Assembly (NCBI GenBank): GCA_000310025.1
Contig: FN649734.1
Location: forward strand, 166,855 to 217,576
Source: Ectocarpus siliculosus
Taxonomy: Eukaryota > Sar > Phaeophyceae > Ectocarpales > Ectocarpaceae
Reading direction: 5' to 3'
DNA: 50,722 bases
The notes under the pieces are model-generated. The model worked only from the letters and a program-made list of their open reading frames with translations, did not search any database and had not been told where the DNA came from. The position numbers and the translations under genes are program-made. How positions within the stretch are numbered: the first letter of the stretch is position 1; each line of letters opens with the position of its first letter. This document shows positions 1 to 10,929 of the stretch, one piece after another.

Positions 1-507
1 CGCGCGATGGTAAGGGGTAGCACTCGTGGTGGGGCATTTGGTGGGGGGGGGGGGCGGGATGAGGCTCGCACGTCCGAGGGATGTAGTCATACTCACACAG
101 CCGTCCATGCCGTAGACGTTAGACCATTGACCTCGTTTCAAATATGTCCGGGGGGGGGTGGTGGTACACAATCCTCATCCTGAACATCCTGTCCAACGTG
201 TCAAATGACTGGACGAGAGGGACAAAACGCCAGATAGATTGACAGACAGACGGACAGACAGACTGAGAGCTGAGACAGGCGCAAATACAGAGAGAACAGC
301 AGACAGAGAGAGGGACCAACGGGGCCAGAACGCGACACACAACACCAGCACACCAAATTGTTCGCCACCAGCGCACCACCGAGCAAACGCACCACCGCCA
401 ACAGGGCGGCCGGCCAGCACGCCATGCCACAAGCAACCCGCGCCAAAAAAAAAGGTACACTATACACTGTACACTGTACACACGAAAAGGGTACAGTACG
501 GACTGAC
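1..507. other. Intronic or 3' sequence of the sulfatase gene
   Basis: No sulfatase-like exon was found between the last recognised donor at 507 and the window edge. The stretch holds a G-run near 45-54, CAG/GACA-type low complexity at 238-320 and a minus-strand copy of a dispersed repeat tail around 75-150. Confidence 0.5.
75..150 (-). repeat. Minus-strand copy of dispersed retroelement tail
   Basis: Read on the minus strand, this shares the block GGTCAATGGTCTAACG followed by CTACGGCATG with the ends of the repeats at 2029-2563 and 45213-45762, and with the tail of the LINE fragment ending near 29675. It lies beside a C-run like the other copies. At first sight it resembles a short sulfatase exon because it ends in a GTGAGT donor-like site, but its repetition makes that unlikely. 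Confidence 0.6.
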
Positions 508-3500
508 CTCCTCCGGAATCAAGTCCGCCGACTTGGAGTAGACGAACCCGGGTACACGGACCCCCCCCTGGAATGTGGTGTGTTTGAAGCCCCTCAACGG
601 GTAGTTGGATCCCCCCTTGGACGGGCAAGCACCGTTGTCGCTCGCAAACACGATGACGGCGTTGTCGAGCACTCCGAGGGCATCGAGCGCTGTGTGAAGC
701 CTGCGAACCTGGTGGGTTGGCAGTTGGTGGCGAAAGGAAAACAGAGCCCACGGCGATCAATCAATGAAATTCAGATCTTGTTCCAATCTACGCTTTCATA
801 GACGCGAGAGGGTTTCCATCGAGACAAGAGGAAGAAGAACGCTAGCGCCGACGTATTGCACTTCACCTCCTTGTCGAGGTAGTAGACGATGCTGGCGAGA
901 GCGCGGCGCTCGCGGTGGCTGTAATCAAGCCCTTCCAGAAGCTCCACTTCCTCGTCAGTGAACGAGCCGGGCGGGGGAGAGTCCAACGGTTCGTGCACCG
1001 CCTGTGGTCGTTTCGAGATTGCAAAGTGGCGAGTGGGTACGTCCGTGTGGTAGTGCAGGCGTGTTGTGAACATGTCCGACCGGGGGGGCGATCATCCAGT
1101 GGCATGTGAGGCGCCGCCTGTAGCATGTGGTTTTTGATTCTGGAAACGTTGACGTTGCGCGAGCCGACGTCATGTCTCGCGTGATTTGGTAAACAACAAC
1201 AAGTGTGAAGCGAGTCGCACCAACGGTGTGATGTGCGCACTCCAGGAGCCGGTCGAGTTCGTTGTTGCCGGAGGGGGACAGGGAGGTATCAATACCCACT
1301 GACCGTGGTAAGCACGACTTGATGCTCCCATGAAAGGTTCGTGGCCTGTGACGTCACTTACGAGACGCTGAATGCCTCAGCGAGTCTTCCTAAAAAACGT
1401 CGTAGGGCATCAGAATCCTGGGGTCGTCAAGGCCCCATAAAATGACTACTGCGGTACTTGGTCACCGTTCGTATTTCTCGCTTGGTTGACCGGATACAAA
1501 TAGTCTAACGGGCACACCTTTGTTCTCATTCCATACTCCGACTGTTCGCAACGAACGTGATGGTCCAAGTGCCACGCTACACGCTACGCTCCGGTCGGTG
1601 TTAGTTTCCCCGCACCACGAGCCACGCACATACCACGACACCACACCGTGGCACCCGGCTCCACGTCAAGCACGACAGAACACACCAGCGCACCATTCGA
1701 CGATGCGCGGCAGATCGCTCGCGAAAACGATTGCACCGCTGACGCGCTTCCGATACACGAGACACGAAGGCGTAGGAGCACGATTCGAAAATACAGCAAG
1801 TGGTTATAGCTTGATTCCAACTCTCACTCACCTGGTGCGCCACGTATAGAAATAGCGGGTCGGAGGGAGATTTTTCCACGTGCTCTCTAGCGACCTCGAT
1901 GGCTCGATCGGTGATGACCGTCGTGCTGTACTTTCCCGTCATTTCGGGGCCCTGCCGATGAGATTACCAGCGGTGGGAAATGTCAGATCGCGCATGAGAG
2001 GGAAAAAGTACACCCCCGGCGCCGTGCCGCCCCCCTCGGTGTTTGACATCGGGGTTGGGTTTTCGTCGCTTGGCAACCGACGTTGTAAAACAAGCCGATC
2101 ACTTCGTGAGCTCGGCAACCAGGTTATTACCGCTATATTTTTTTCGTCTCTGTATTTTATTGTTGCGGTAGCCATCATGGTGGTCGAGTAGATTATGTTG
2201 TGCGGGGTCGAGAACCCTCACCCGGCGCAAAGGGAATGATTGCACCACGTTGTGTTAAATTGGTCAAGCACCCTCGAGGCAGTTACATACTGCTTACAGC
2301 TGTCTCTGGAAGTGGTTGCACCCGAACATAAATTAACTCGTACGCAGCTGCCATGCGTACGCAAGGAAGTAAGCACAAGATGCCGAACACCCTATGCAGG
2401 ATGCAGCGCACCCTTCACGCGACTCGCCGAATACCCAACGGTGCTTCGCGCTTGGTGACGTGAAAGCCTGGTCCGGTGAGAACCCGGCGTGCTCCGTCCC
2501 GGCTTTGTAGGGATGCGAGGTCAATGGTCTAACGCCTAGGCATGCAAGACTATAAGTATCCCCCTGTGAAAAAACTCTTTTGAGACATCGTAGATCGGTG
2601 TAACTTTTAACTCGATTGAATCACCATCAAGGCGAGGCGTTCCATATTCCTCTCGGCATTCCACGGCGGGTGCCACGAAAGTACTATAATACTTCTAGTT
2701 CGGAACAAAATCTACCAAATCGCCTAGACACATCGAAATATTCCGCTCATGCCCCAACCCACACGGTGCAATTATCTCTTCCTCCTCTCCGTAGATCTTG
2801 TAAATACCTTTCGGGTGGTGTTGGTGGTGAAGTTGATGTAACCGTCCTTGTCGCCGTACCCGAAGTCCTGGTAGCACGTATACTGCCCTCCCTCAAACTC
2901 AGGGGTCACACACCTTTCGATACACACGAGGGGACGGGTCATATTCCAAAAATTAGATGACTCCAGCAGTAGTCAAGCCGTATCGCTTCACTGCAACTCG
3001 TCACTCCAGCCCCCGTCCCCGGGTCAAACGCGGGGTGCTCGTTCGATGGACCTTTGGCGCGCTAAAAGTGGGTTCCTACACGGAGGCCACGAGACAGTAG
3101 CAGCAGCAGTGTCTAGGAAAAAATCAGAGCGACGGGCGACCGGCGATGCCAACGCACACATACATGTATCCTACCTTGATGCTGGGGAGGAACCTCAAGA
3201 CCCGCAAAAACACCACTCATTCCAACGAAAAATCAACACGAGAGGTAGTACTTGTATGTATCAAGCCCGGGCGAAGCACCCGTTTGTGGTTTTAACAAAA
3301 ACAAAAGACGGGTTGGGAAGGGCGGAGGGAGAGAGAGAGAGAGAGAAAAAAAAAAAGAATGGCACAGTTACCCACAACTCACTCTCTGTGAGTATAGTAG
3401 CCTTCGCCACCGCCAGTGTATCCCAAGAAAGTGTCGAATCCCCTGGAAAAGGGGTAGTTCGCGTTTGAATACACACCCAGATGCCATTTGCCGGTCTTTG

Positions 3501-6447
3501 GCGCGAGAGTTTGAATGTCCATAGGAGCGAGAAGAAGCAGAGAGAGACAGGGACGCAGACACAGACACAGAGACAGAGACAGAGAGAGAGAGAGAGAGAG
3601 GTAGCGAGGGAGAGAGGGAGAGAGAAAAAGACATATACAGAGAGGGACGGAGAGCAAGAGAGAGAAAAGAGAATAGTCGGGGTTGGGTGGGTGGGATGGG
3701 GGGAGGGCGACGGAGGGGCAGCAGCATCTGAACAACGGGTACGAATACAGCAGTATAGTCTCAGCGGCCCCGCAGATGGGGGACAGGGAAGGATACAGAG
3801 AGTGAGCACACCTGGTGCGCAAGATAGATAACACAGAGAAAGAACCAAGCTACCGAGAATACACTTGACATTATGTATGATATGATATGATATGATATGA
3901 TATGATACTTCCCAAGAAAACAGCCCGTCGGGGAAGGAAGGAGCACACGCACGGCTTGTGGGTGGTTCTGCCGTGAACAGGATAGACCAGGGATTGATTG
4001 ATTGATGCGGTGGTGGCTGATGGTACACATGGCGCTGGAGAGAAGCCGAGTCCGTCCCCATCCACCGCACAAACCATTTTGCTAAGCCCCCCCAAGAGCG
4101 TGGATTGTTGAGTAACGGAGCTACATGCGGGACGTGAAGCTTACTTAGTCCAGCTACCGCACCTGAGATTCATCACCACCAACCGCTTTCCTCTTTTGAC
4201 AAGACAACTACATATGAAGAAAATGGTGCAACTTCGCCGGTTCCGTCGTGTGGAACATCAGGGGTTCCGTAGAGAATTTATCGTATCGATATCTAGGATG
4301 CCGAATGTTTTCGATACTCGATATCGAAACGATAAGCTGATAGATGTATCAAAGATTGGGTACGATATCCAACATTACAATAGTGGGCAACAAGGCGACC
4401 GGCAACCGCGAACGGCTTCGGTTCCTGCCGCCAATGGCTTGCCAGCGGCACGCTTAAAACAAAAGGGGTTGCATCTACACTCCACACAAGACAAGAATGA
4501 ACACGGTCAATGCTGCACAGGCGTTCGAGACACGTTTTGTTCAGCGGCTGAGGGGGGAGGATGAGAGACAGAGGGAGACACACAGCGAGGCATAACAGAT
4601 CGCGGATTCTCCAAGAGCAGCCTCCTTTTCTTCCCCGTTTCTAGTTCAAAACGCCTCACCATGTGAGTGGAATACCCGGCGGCCTGGAACCTCTCGGCAA
4701 GGGTAACTTCATCGATGGGCAGGCCCCACGCAGCAGAATCTTCGACAACGCCAAACTGCATCCCGGTGCGGAATGAATCTCTGCCGGTCATCAGCGACGC
4801 CTGACGGGGTATGTATACAACAAACAGCAAAACACGGCGGGTTTTCGTTGTTAGGTGCCACTTTTTTGTCGAACCGGTGGTCTCCTTTGTAGAATGCAAA
4901 GTAGTGTGCTCACCACCAGGTAGGTCAAATTAATGTATTTGGTGGTTTGGGCCCCTTGGTGGTGTTCGAGGATGGGGCTATCGATAGGGTAAGCACAGGC
5001 GTAGAGGTCCATGTGTTCGTGCTGGTATGTGCCCAGAAAAATTCACCGGAACTACGTGTATTACATCTGCTGGCACCATTCAGAACAAGGATACATGAAG
5101 TATAGGTTTTAGCATAGGAGTTGACACTCGTGCCCCGAGATTTGATCTGCACTACGCTGGGCACCAGCAGCACCGTAAGAGTCGGAGAGATGGCACCGGG
5201 TGCGATCGTTCTTTTACATGTGTTATTTTCGTGTTTATTGTCGCACCCCCGGGTACCCCGGTGCCATCTCGCCGGCTGGTGCGATGCCCAATGAAATACG
5301 CACGGGGGCCCCACTACGTAGTGCTACGGGGGTGTGGTATGCACGACATCTCGCCGACCGGCGCCAGCTGTAGATCAATATTATTTTTGTGCTCAGGGCG
5401 CATCACACGCTTACGTGTAGATACCGTTGCACCTGGCTGACAGAACACCGATAACGGCAACGTAAGCTGGTAAGTAGTAGCAGCTTTCCATTCCATGCAG
5501 CGAGTGGTCATGGGTTTGAATGCGAGTTTGGCTATGGCGTGACAAGGACAACAAACGATGTGGGTACCCGTCTACCGGTATGTACGTATTGCATACGGCA
5601 TCATGTTAATTTTCCCGCGTTCGTTACAAAACGGTCTTCCCGTAAAAATAATCGGATCTTCTTTTCTTCACCGACACTGTTCCGTGAAAAATGCGTGAAT
5701 TTTCCGTTGCGTTAACAACACACCCCTTAAGAATACCAGCATCTACGCAAGCAGCATATTGTAACATTAGATCTCTAGGCCCCAAGGTGGGGGTACAGCA
5801 GGTTACGGCTAGAATGCTGTGTGCTTGGGTGGTAAACGGTTTGCAAGTACTTTACATAAGAATGTATTTTTCAGTGCTCGGCAATCTGCGTCTCGGAATA
5901 ACGCTTGCGTGCGAAAGGCAGTAGAGGGCCAACGCTGCCCAGCAAAACGGAAATCAAATCTCCTGTAGGAGAGAAGCAGGAACTTACTCTTGAGGGGGTG
6001 CAGATCTCGTTCGAATAGTAGTCGTCGAGGATAACCCCTTCCGCGGCCAGAGTGTTCATGAAAGGGGTAAGCTGCCACAGATCCGTGCTCTCGTACCCGA
6101 CGTCGTTCGTGCCGACATCGTCGACCAAGATAAATATCACGTTCGGTTGCCCGCTAGAACTCTCCTCCTCCTCCTCCTCCTCCTCCTGCTGCTGCTGCTG
6201 CCGCGAGAACACTAAATTTAAATTCGTTTGCGCCGAAACGGTAGTGACTGGGCTAACGCGCCCTGCTCCCTTTGCCCCCTGTTCTTCTTCCGCTGGGGTT
6301 GACGAGGCGCGAGGACGCGCCAGGTTCTTACCGGCGAGCAGCGTGGCGGACAGGACCATGAGCATTCCTCCGCATGCCACCGCGACACTTCTCGCCTTTG
6401 GGCAGGACCCAGGCAGCAACCTTCGTAGTATCTTGCTGCTGTGCTGC

Positions 6448-6493
<46 letters not shown>

Positions 6494-6548
6494 CACGAGG
6501 AAGAAGTCTATCACGCTCGCCATAGCTGCTGCTCGTCATGTAGCTCAT
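508..6548 (-). CDS. Membrane-anchored arylsulfatase-type sulfatase (3' end outside window)
   Basis: Sulfate-ester hydrolase of the formylglycine sulfatase family, predicted as a type II membrane protein facing the secretory lumen or cell surface; the substrate is unknown. Seven exons fit in phase with GT-AG borders: 6548-5988, 4800-4660, 3495-3383, 2913-2808, 1951-1832, 1001-867 and 708-508, about 459 codons. I chose the Met at 6546-6548. Residues 20-33 are 14 Gln, 54-73 a hydrophobic anchor and 122-129 eight Glu. The catalytic domain starts near 136 with the metal-binding pair D143-D144. The signature C-T-P-S-R, with C183 the formylglycine precursor, ends exon 1, and A-S-L-M-T-G-R opens exon 2. 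Later hallmarks are GKWHLG, AVHEPL, FASDNGA and a lysine-bearing PLRGFKH stretch. Human ARSB is the closest family pattern I recall. The C-terminal part is not visible, so the gene continues past position 1 or is truncated. Confidence 0.88.
2029..2563 (+). mobile_element. Dispersed element, copy 1 (in sulfatase intron 4)
   Basis: About 535 bp closely similar in order and sequence to 45213-45762. Shared landmarks are a C-run followed by CTCGGTGTTTG, a TTTTCGTCG block, TTGTAAAACAAGCC, CTCGGCAACCAGGTTA, GGTCGAGTAGAT, GCACAAGATGCCGAACACC, and the terminal GGTCAATGGTCTAAC...GGCATGCA before a C-run. It has no coding capacity, which suggests a SINE or an untranslated 3' part of a LINE. It lies between sulfatase exons at 1951 and 2808. 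Confidence 0.75.
3536..3690. repeat. Purine-rich (GA/CAGA) low-complexity tract
   Basis: Almost continuous GA, CAGA and GAGA units on the plus strand, lying in the intron just upstream of sulfatase exon 3 on the minus strand. There it forms a long polypyrimidine tract that could serve the 3' splice site at 3496. Confidence 0.7.
3874..3906. repeat. Pentanucleotide microsatellite (TATGA)n
   Basis: About six tandem copies of a five-base TATGA unit inside a sulfatase intron. Confidence 0.85.
5187..5270. repeat. Inverted repeat with perfect 14-bp arms
   Basis: GAGATGGCACCGGG at 5187-5200 is matched by its reverse complement at 5257-5270, with a 56-base spacer. It lies in sulfatase intron 1 and may be the stem of a small transposon relic. 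Confidence 0.6.
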
Positions 6549-7640
6549 GTTTTGACCACACACACTCACAGCTCTGAGAACGCAACCCACAACACACAGC
6601 GGACTCCCGGGGAACTTTCTCTGCGTGCTCCAGGCGCCCAGTCCGCGGGTCCGATTCGACAACCATTTACTTCGCACACGCTTTACCAAGGCACCCACAT
6701 TCTCCGCTCCCTGCCGTGATCCGTGATCACGTGATCGGAAACAATGTGGTGAAATTCCACATAGTGAGAGATTACCTGCTCATCGCTCTGCGCACCACCA
6801 ATCCACGTGAGTCAGCTGCTGTACACAAGTACTCAAGTCTGCATGCTGGGGGGTGCATCAGGTCAGCGTCCACAGCAGTAGATCGGGGGTCACATGCTGC
6901 GCTGCCATACATGCATACAACAATGACCTGTACGACATACGACATCCGACCTACAACAGCGGTTGCGCTGTTGGTTCTTCAGCAAAAGTTGTCCTGTGCG
7001 TTGATTGGTCGAGAGTTGTCAGCATGGTCGGTGTACACTTGCATGCACACCAAGTCGGCGCCGTTGGGCGTGAGCTCACAACTTGGCGTCTACTGGAGGC
7101 CGCCCCTTGCCTGCCATTGATACGTGTTGTGTTGTGTTGTGTTGTGTAGGTGTAGGGGGGTGGTGGTCGGGGGAGCGTGTGAGTAGGGACACGACGGAGA
7201 ACCATAGGATTGCAGTCTACTACCTCTGTCGATTATGTAGTCTATCTAGATAGTCTCGTGCGTCGTACATAGATAGTCTAGATGAGCATGTTTCTGTTTG
7301 TTTGTTGTGGTACATCAAAGCACCGAGAGCTACGCCGTACGAAAATGCAGCACCGAAGCAGAGTCTTCCACGTACAATATTTTAGCGAGCGGGCGAGAAC
7401 GAAGGTTATTTCTGTGCTCTGCGCTCCAAGACCACTTCATTCATTTGTCGCACCCTGGATTGAAGGTCATGTACCCACAAACTCAAAATTGAGTGACCCT
7501 TCAACAACAGCGGTTGTACATGATGTCTATAGACTTGTACTGCAGACGTTTGCATATTTTATGCATATGGAACGGCTTGCGACAACGAGGTACAGCAGTG
7601 GCGGTCGTTTCATTGCCTACCTGTGTGCCTACCTGTGACT
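6549..7640. other. Region without a supported gene
   Basis: Upstream flank of the sulfatase gene, expected to hold its 5' untranslated region and promoter, although no specific element can be assigned. It contains GTGTT pentamer repeats at about 7125-7150 and a short imperfect palindrome around CTATCTAGATAG at 7238-7280. The reading frames here lack coding character. Confidence 0.5.
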
Positions 7641-7643
7641 CGT

Positions 7644-7862
7644 GACTTGCGAAAGGGAAAGGGAACGAGTGGTGCCGTCGTGCTGGAAAGAGAGAGGTCA
7701 GAACGGTTTCAACGAATAACCACAGACCACCGCCGCCACCACCATCACCACCAGACTTGCGAAAGGGAAAGGGAACGAGTGGTGCCGTCGTGCTGGAAAG
7801 AGAGAGGTCAGAACGGTTTCAACGAATAACCACAGACCACCGCCGCCACCACCATCACCACC
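7644..7862. repeat. Two 110-bp direct tandem repeat units
   Basis: Units starting GACTTGCGAAAGGG at 7644 and 7754 are essentially identical over 110 bp, and both end in a CCACCACCATCACCACC tract. Near identity implies a recent duplication. No function is apparent. Confidence 0.95.
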
Positions 7863-8029
7863 AACAGCGCACATGAACCGTTTCCGCCAAGGCGAACTAA
7901 AGCCTGCGCCGTTCGGTCACCGCCTGGTTTCGGTACAGCACCATCGCGCGGTACAATAACAAAGACCCGATTTAGTATTGATGACAGCAGTCCTCAACTG
8001 CAACGCGCACTCGTCGCGTGCTCCTGCTG

Positions 8030-10480
8030 TAGAGAGAGAGAGAAAAGGTGCCCGCAATTAATTGATTGGCCAAAATTTTTGAGGACCGTTCCAAAGAAAG
8101 GGCAAAAAAGAGAGAGAGAAAAGGAGCCCGCAATTAATTGATTGGCCAAAATTTTTGAGGACCGTTCCAAGGAAAGGGCAAAAATCCCTGGTCGTCCAAT
8201 GACGTCACCCACGGTCGAGAAGTCGCCTTTCGGCGAAATTCAAAATTTTGAATTTTGGCCGTGGATGACTGATTGATGATCCCAGCACAGCAGCAGTAGT
8301 CACACACGCCCTCTCGGGAATCACCCAACCAACCAAACAAGGAAGAGAGAGAGAGAAAAGGTGAGGGAGAGAGAAAAGGTGCCCGCAAGAGAGAGAGAGA
8401 GAAAAGGTGCCCGCAAGAGAGAGAGAGAGAAAAGGTGCCCGCAATTAATTGATTGGCCAAAATTTTTGAGGACCGTTCCAAAGAAAGGGCAAAAGAGAGA
8501 GAGAGAAAAGGTGAGAGAGAGAGAAAAGGTGCCCGCAATTAATTGATTGGCCAAAAAAAAAAAAGAAGTCGCCTTTCGGCGAAATTCAAAATTTTGAATT
8601 TTGGCCGTGGATGACTGATTGATGATCCCAGCACAGCAGCAGTAGTCACACACGCCCTCTCGGGAATCACCCAACCAAACAAGGAAGAGAGAGAGAGAAA
8701 AGGTGAGGGAGAGAGAAAAGGTGCCCGCAAGAGAGAGAGAGAGAAAAGGTGCCCGCAATTAATTGATTGGCCAAAATTTTTGAGGACCGTTCCAAAGAAA
8801 GGGCAAAAAAAGAGAGAGAGAGAAAAGGTGCCCGCAATGAATTGATTGGCCAAAATTTTTGAGGAGAGAGAGAGAGAAAATGAGCCCGCAATTAATTGAT
8901 TGGCCAAAATTTTTGAGGACCGTTCCAAAGAAAGGGCAAAAGAGAGAGAGAGAAAAGGTGAGAGAGAGAGAAAAGGTGCCCGCAATTAATTGATTGGCCA
9001 AAATTTTTGAGGACCGTTCCAAAGAAAGGGCAAAAATCCCTGGTCGTCCAATGACGTCACCCACGGTCGAGAAGTCGCCTTTCGGCGAAATTCAAAATTT
9101 TGAATTTTGGCCGTGGATGACTGATTGATGATCCCAGCACAGCAGCAGTAGTCACACACGCCCTCTCGGGAATCACCCAACCAACCAAACCAGGAAGAGA
9201 GAGAGAGAAAAGGTGAGGGAGAGAGAAAAGGTGCCCGCAATTAATTGATTGGCCAAAATTTTTGAGGACCGTTCCAAAGAAAGGGCAAAAGAGAGAGAGA
9301 GAAAAGGTGCCCGCAATTAATTGATTGGCCAAAATTTTTGAGGACCGTTCCAAAGAAAGGGCAAAAATCCCTGGTCGTCCAATGACGTCACCCACGGTCG
9401 AGAAGTCGCCTTTCGGCGAAATTCAAAAAAAAAGAGAGAGAGAGAAAAGGTGCCCGCAATTAATTGATTGGCCAAAATTTTTGAGGACCGTTCCAAAGAA
9501 AGGGCAAAAGAGAGAGAGAGAAAAGGTGCCCGCAATTAATTGATTGGCCAAAATTTTTGAGGACCGTTCCAAAGAAAGGGCAAAAGAGAGAGAGAGAAAA
9601 GGTGCCCGCAATGAATTGATTGGCCAAAATTTTTGAGGAGAGAGAGAGAGAAAAGGAGCCCGCAATTAATTGATTGGCCAAAATTTTTGAGGACCGTTCC
9701 AAAGAAAGGGCAAAAGAGAGAGAGAGAAAAGGTGCCCGCAATTAATTGATTGGCCAAAATTTTTGAGGACCGTTCCAAAGAAAGGGCAAAAATCCCTGGT
9801 CGTCCAATGACGTCACCCACGGTCGAGAAGTCGCCTTTCGGCGAAATTCAAAATGTTGAATTTTGGCCGTGGATGACTGATTGATGATCCCAGCACAGCA
9901 GCAGTAGTCACACACGCCCTCTCGGGAATCACCCAACCAACCAAACCAGGAAGAGAGAGAGAGAAAAGGTGAGGGAGAGAGAAAAGGTGCCCGCAATTAA
10001 TTGATTGGCCAAAATTTTTGAGGACCGTTCCAAAGAAAGGGCAAAAGAGAGAGAGAGAAAAGGTGCCCGCAATTAATTGATTGGCCAAAATTTTTGAGGA
10101 CCGTTCCAAAGAAAATGAGCCCGCAATTAATTGATTGGCCAAAATTTTTGAGGGCCGTTCCAAAGAAAGGGCAAAAGAGAGAGAGAGAAAAGGTGAGAGA
10201 GAGAGAAAAGGTGCCCGCAATTAATTGATTGGCCAAAATTTTTGAGGACCGTTCCAAAGAAAGGGCAAAAATCCCTGGTCGTCCAATGACGTCACCCACG
10301 GTCGAGAAGTCGCCTTTCGGCGAAATTCAAAATTTTGAATTTTGGCCGTGGATGACTGATTGATGATCCCAGCACAGCAGCAGTAGTCACACACGCCCTC
10401 TCGGGAATCACCCAACCAAACAAGGAAGGACTCTCAGTCAACAATGGAGCAGGGGTGACAAAACACCGATCGCAAGGTCT
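8030..10480 (+). repeat. Nested complex tandem array derived from a short transposable element
   Basis: A higher-order array built of two modules. Module L is a GA-run, AAAAGGTGCCCGC, AATTAATTGATTGGCC, and then usually a short AT-rich stretch and a GGACCGTTCCAAAGAAAGGGC block. I count 19 copies of ATTGATTGGCC, one with the following sequence deleted to an A-run and two with GA-rich sequence joined early. Module R carries a TGACGTCA palindrome, CACGGTCGAGAAGTCGCC, an AATTCAAAATTTTGAATTTT palindrome, CCGTGGATGACTGATTGATG, and a CAGCAGTAGTCACACACGCC block; five copies lie at about 8.28, 8.63, 9.13, 9.89 and 10.37 kb. Only the last unit has the terminal GGAGCAGGGGTGACAAAAC end. Open frames through it merely translate the GA-runs. 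Confidence 0.93.
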
Positions 10481-10608
10481 CCTCAAGGCTAAGAGGTGTT
10501 GGATGGAATGGGTAGGCTAGGCTCCATTATTGCGGCATCACAGGAAAAACTTCAACATGTGTGCGATCTGCTGTGTCCGTGTCCTCCCAACCTTCTTCAT
10601 TATGTGAT

Positions 10609-10890
10609 TGAGAGAGAGAAAAGGTGCCCGCAGTTTTCTGATTGGCCAATTTTTTTGACAGGAAATTTCCTTTGGTCGAAAATTCCATGGTCGACCGATG
10701 ACGTCAGCCACGGTTGTGACGTCACTTCTCGTGAAATCTCGAAAAATTCAAATTCGCCGTGGGTGACTGATGATTGATGAATTTCATGTCACATCAGCTC
10801 GTAGCCTGCTGACTTCGATAATGATTACTATTATAGCAGCAGTTATGAAGGAGGAGTGACAAAATACCGATCACAGGATCTCCTTACTCA
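10609..10890 (+). mobile_element. Diverged solo copy of the array element
   Basis: Starts with a GA-run and AAAAGGTGCCCGCAG, then GATTGGCC, a GATGACGTCAGCCACGG block and CCGTGGGTGACTGATGATTG, and ends in GGAGTGACAAAATACCGATC. It has the same module order as one L plus one R unit with the terminal end, but is more divergent than the array copies, so it is an older insertion beside the array. Confidence 0.8.
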
Positions 10891-10929
10891 CGTCACATAT
10901 AGATAGCTCTTCGGCGGGCCAAGCAGGAG

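Noticed and set aside
95-140. A possible eighth sulfatase exon reading NVYGMDGC before a GTGAGT site
   Set aside because: The same sequence block recurs at three other places as the tail of dispersed repeats, and no acceptor gives the required phase.
3261-4070. 269-codon minus-strand frame rich in SLSLSL
   Set aside because: It crosses the GA low-complexity tract and overlaps the true sulfatase exon at 3383-3495, which is read in another frame.
8030-10480. Many overlapping minus-strand reading frames of about 60-150 codons rich in FSLSLS and GHLFSL
   Set aside because: They are translations of the GA-run and AT-rich modules of the repeat array, repeat with the array and show no independent coding constraint.
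8030-10480. CRISPR array
   Set aside because: Repeat and spacer lengths are irregular, the spacers are themselves repeats and the context is eukaryotic.
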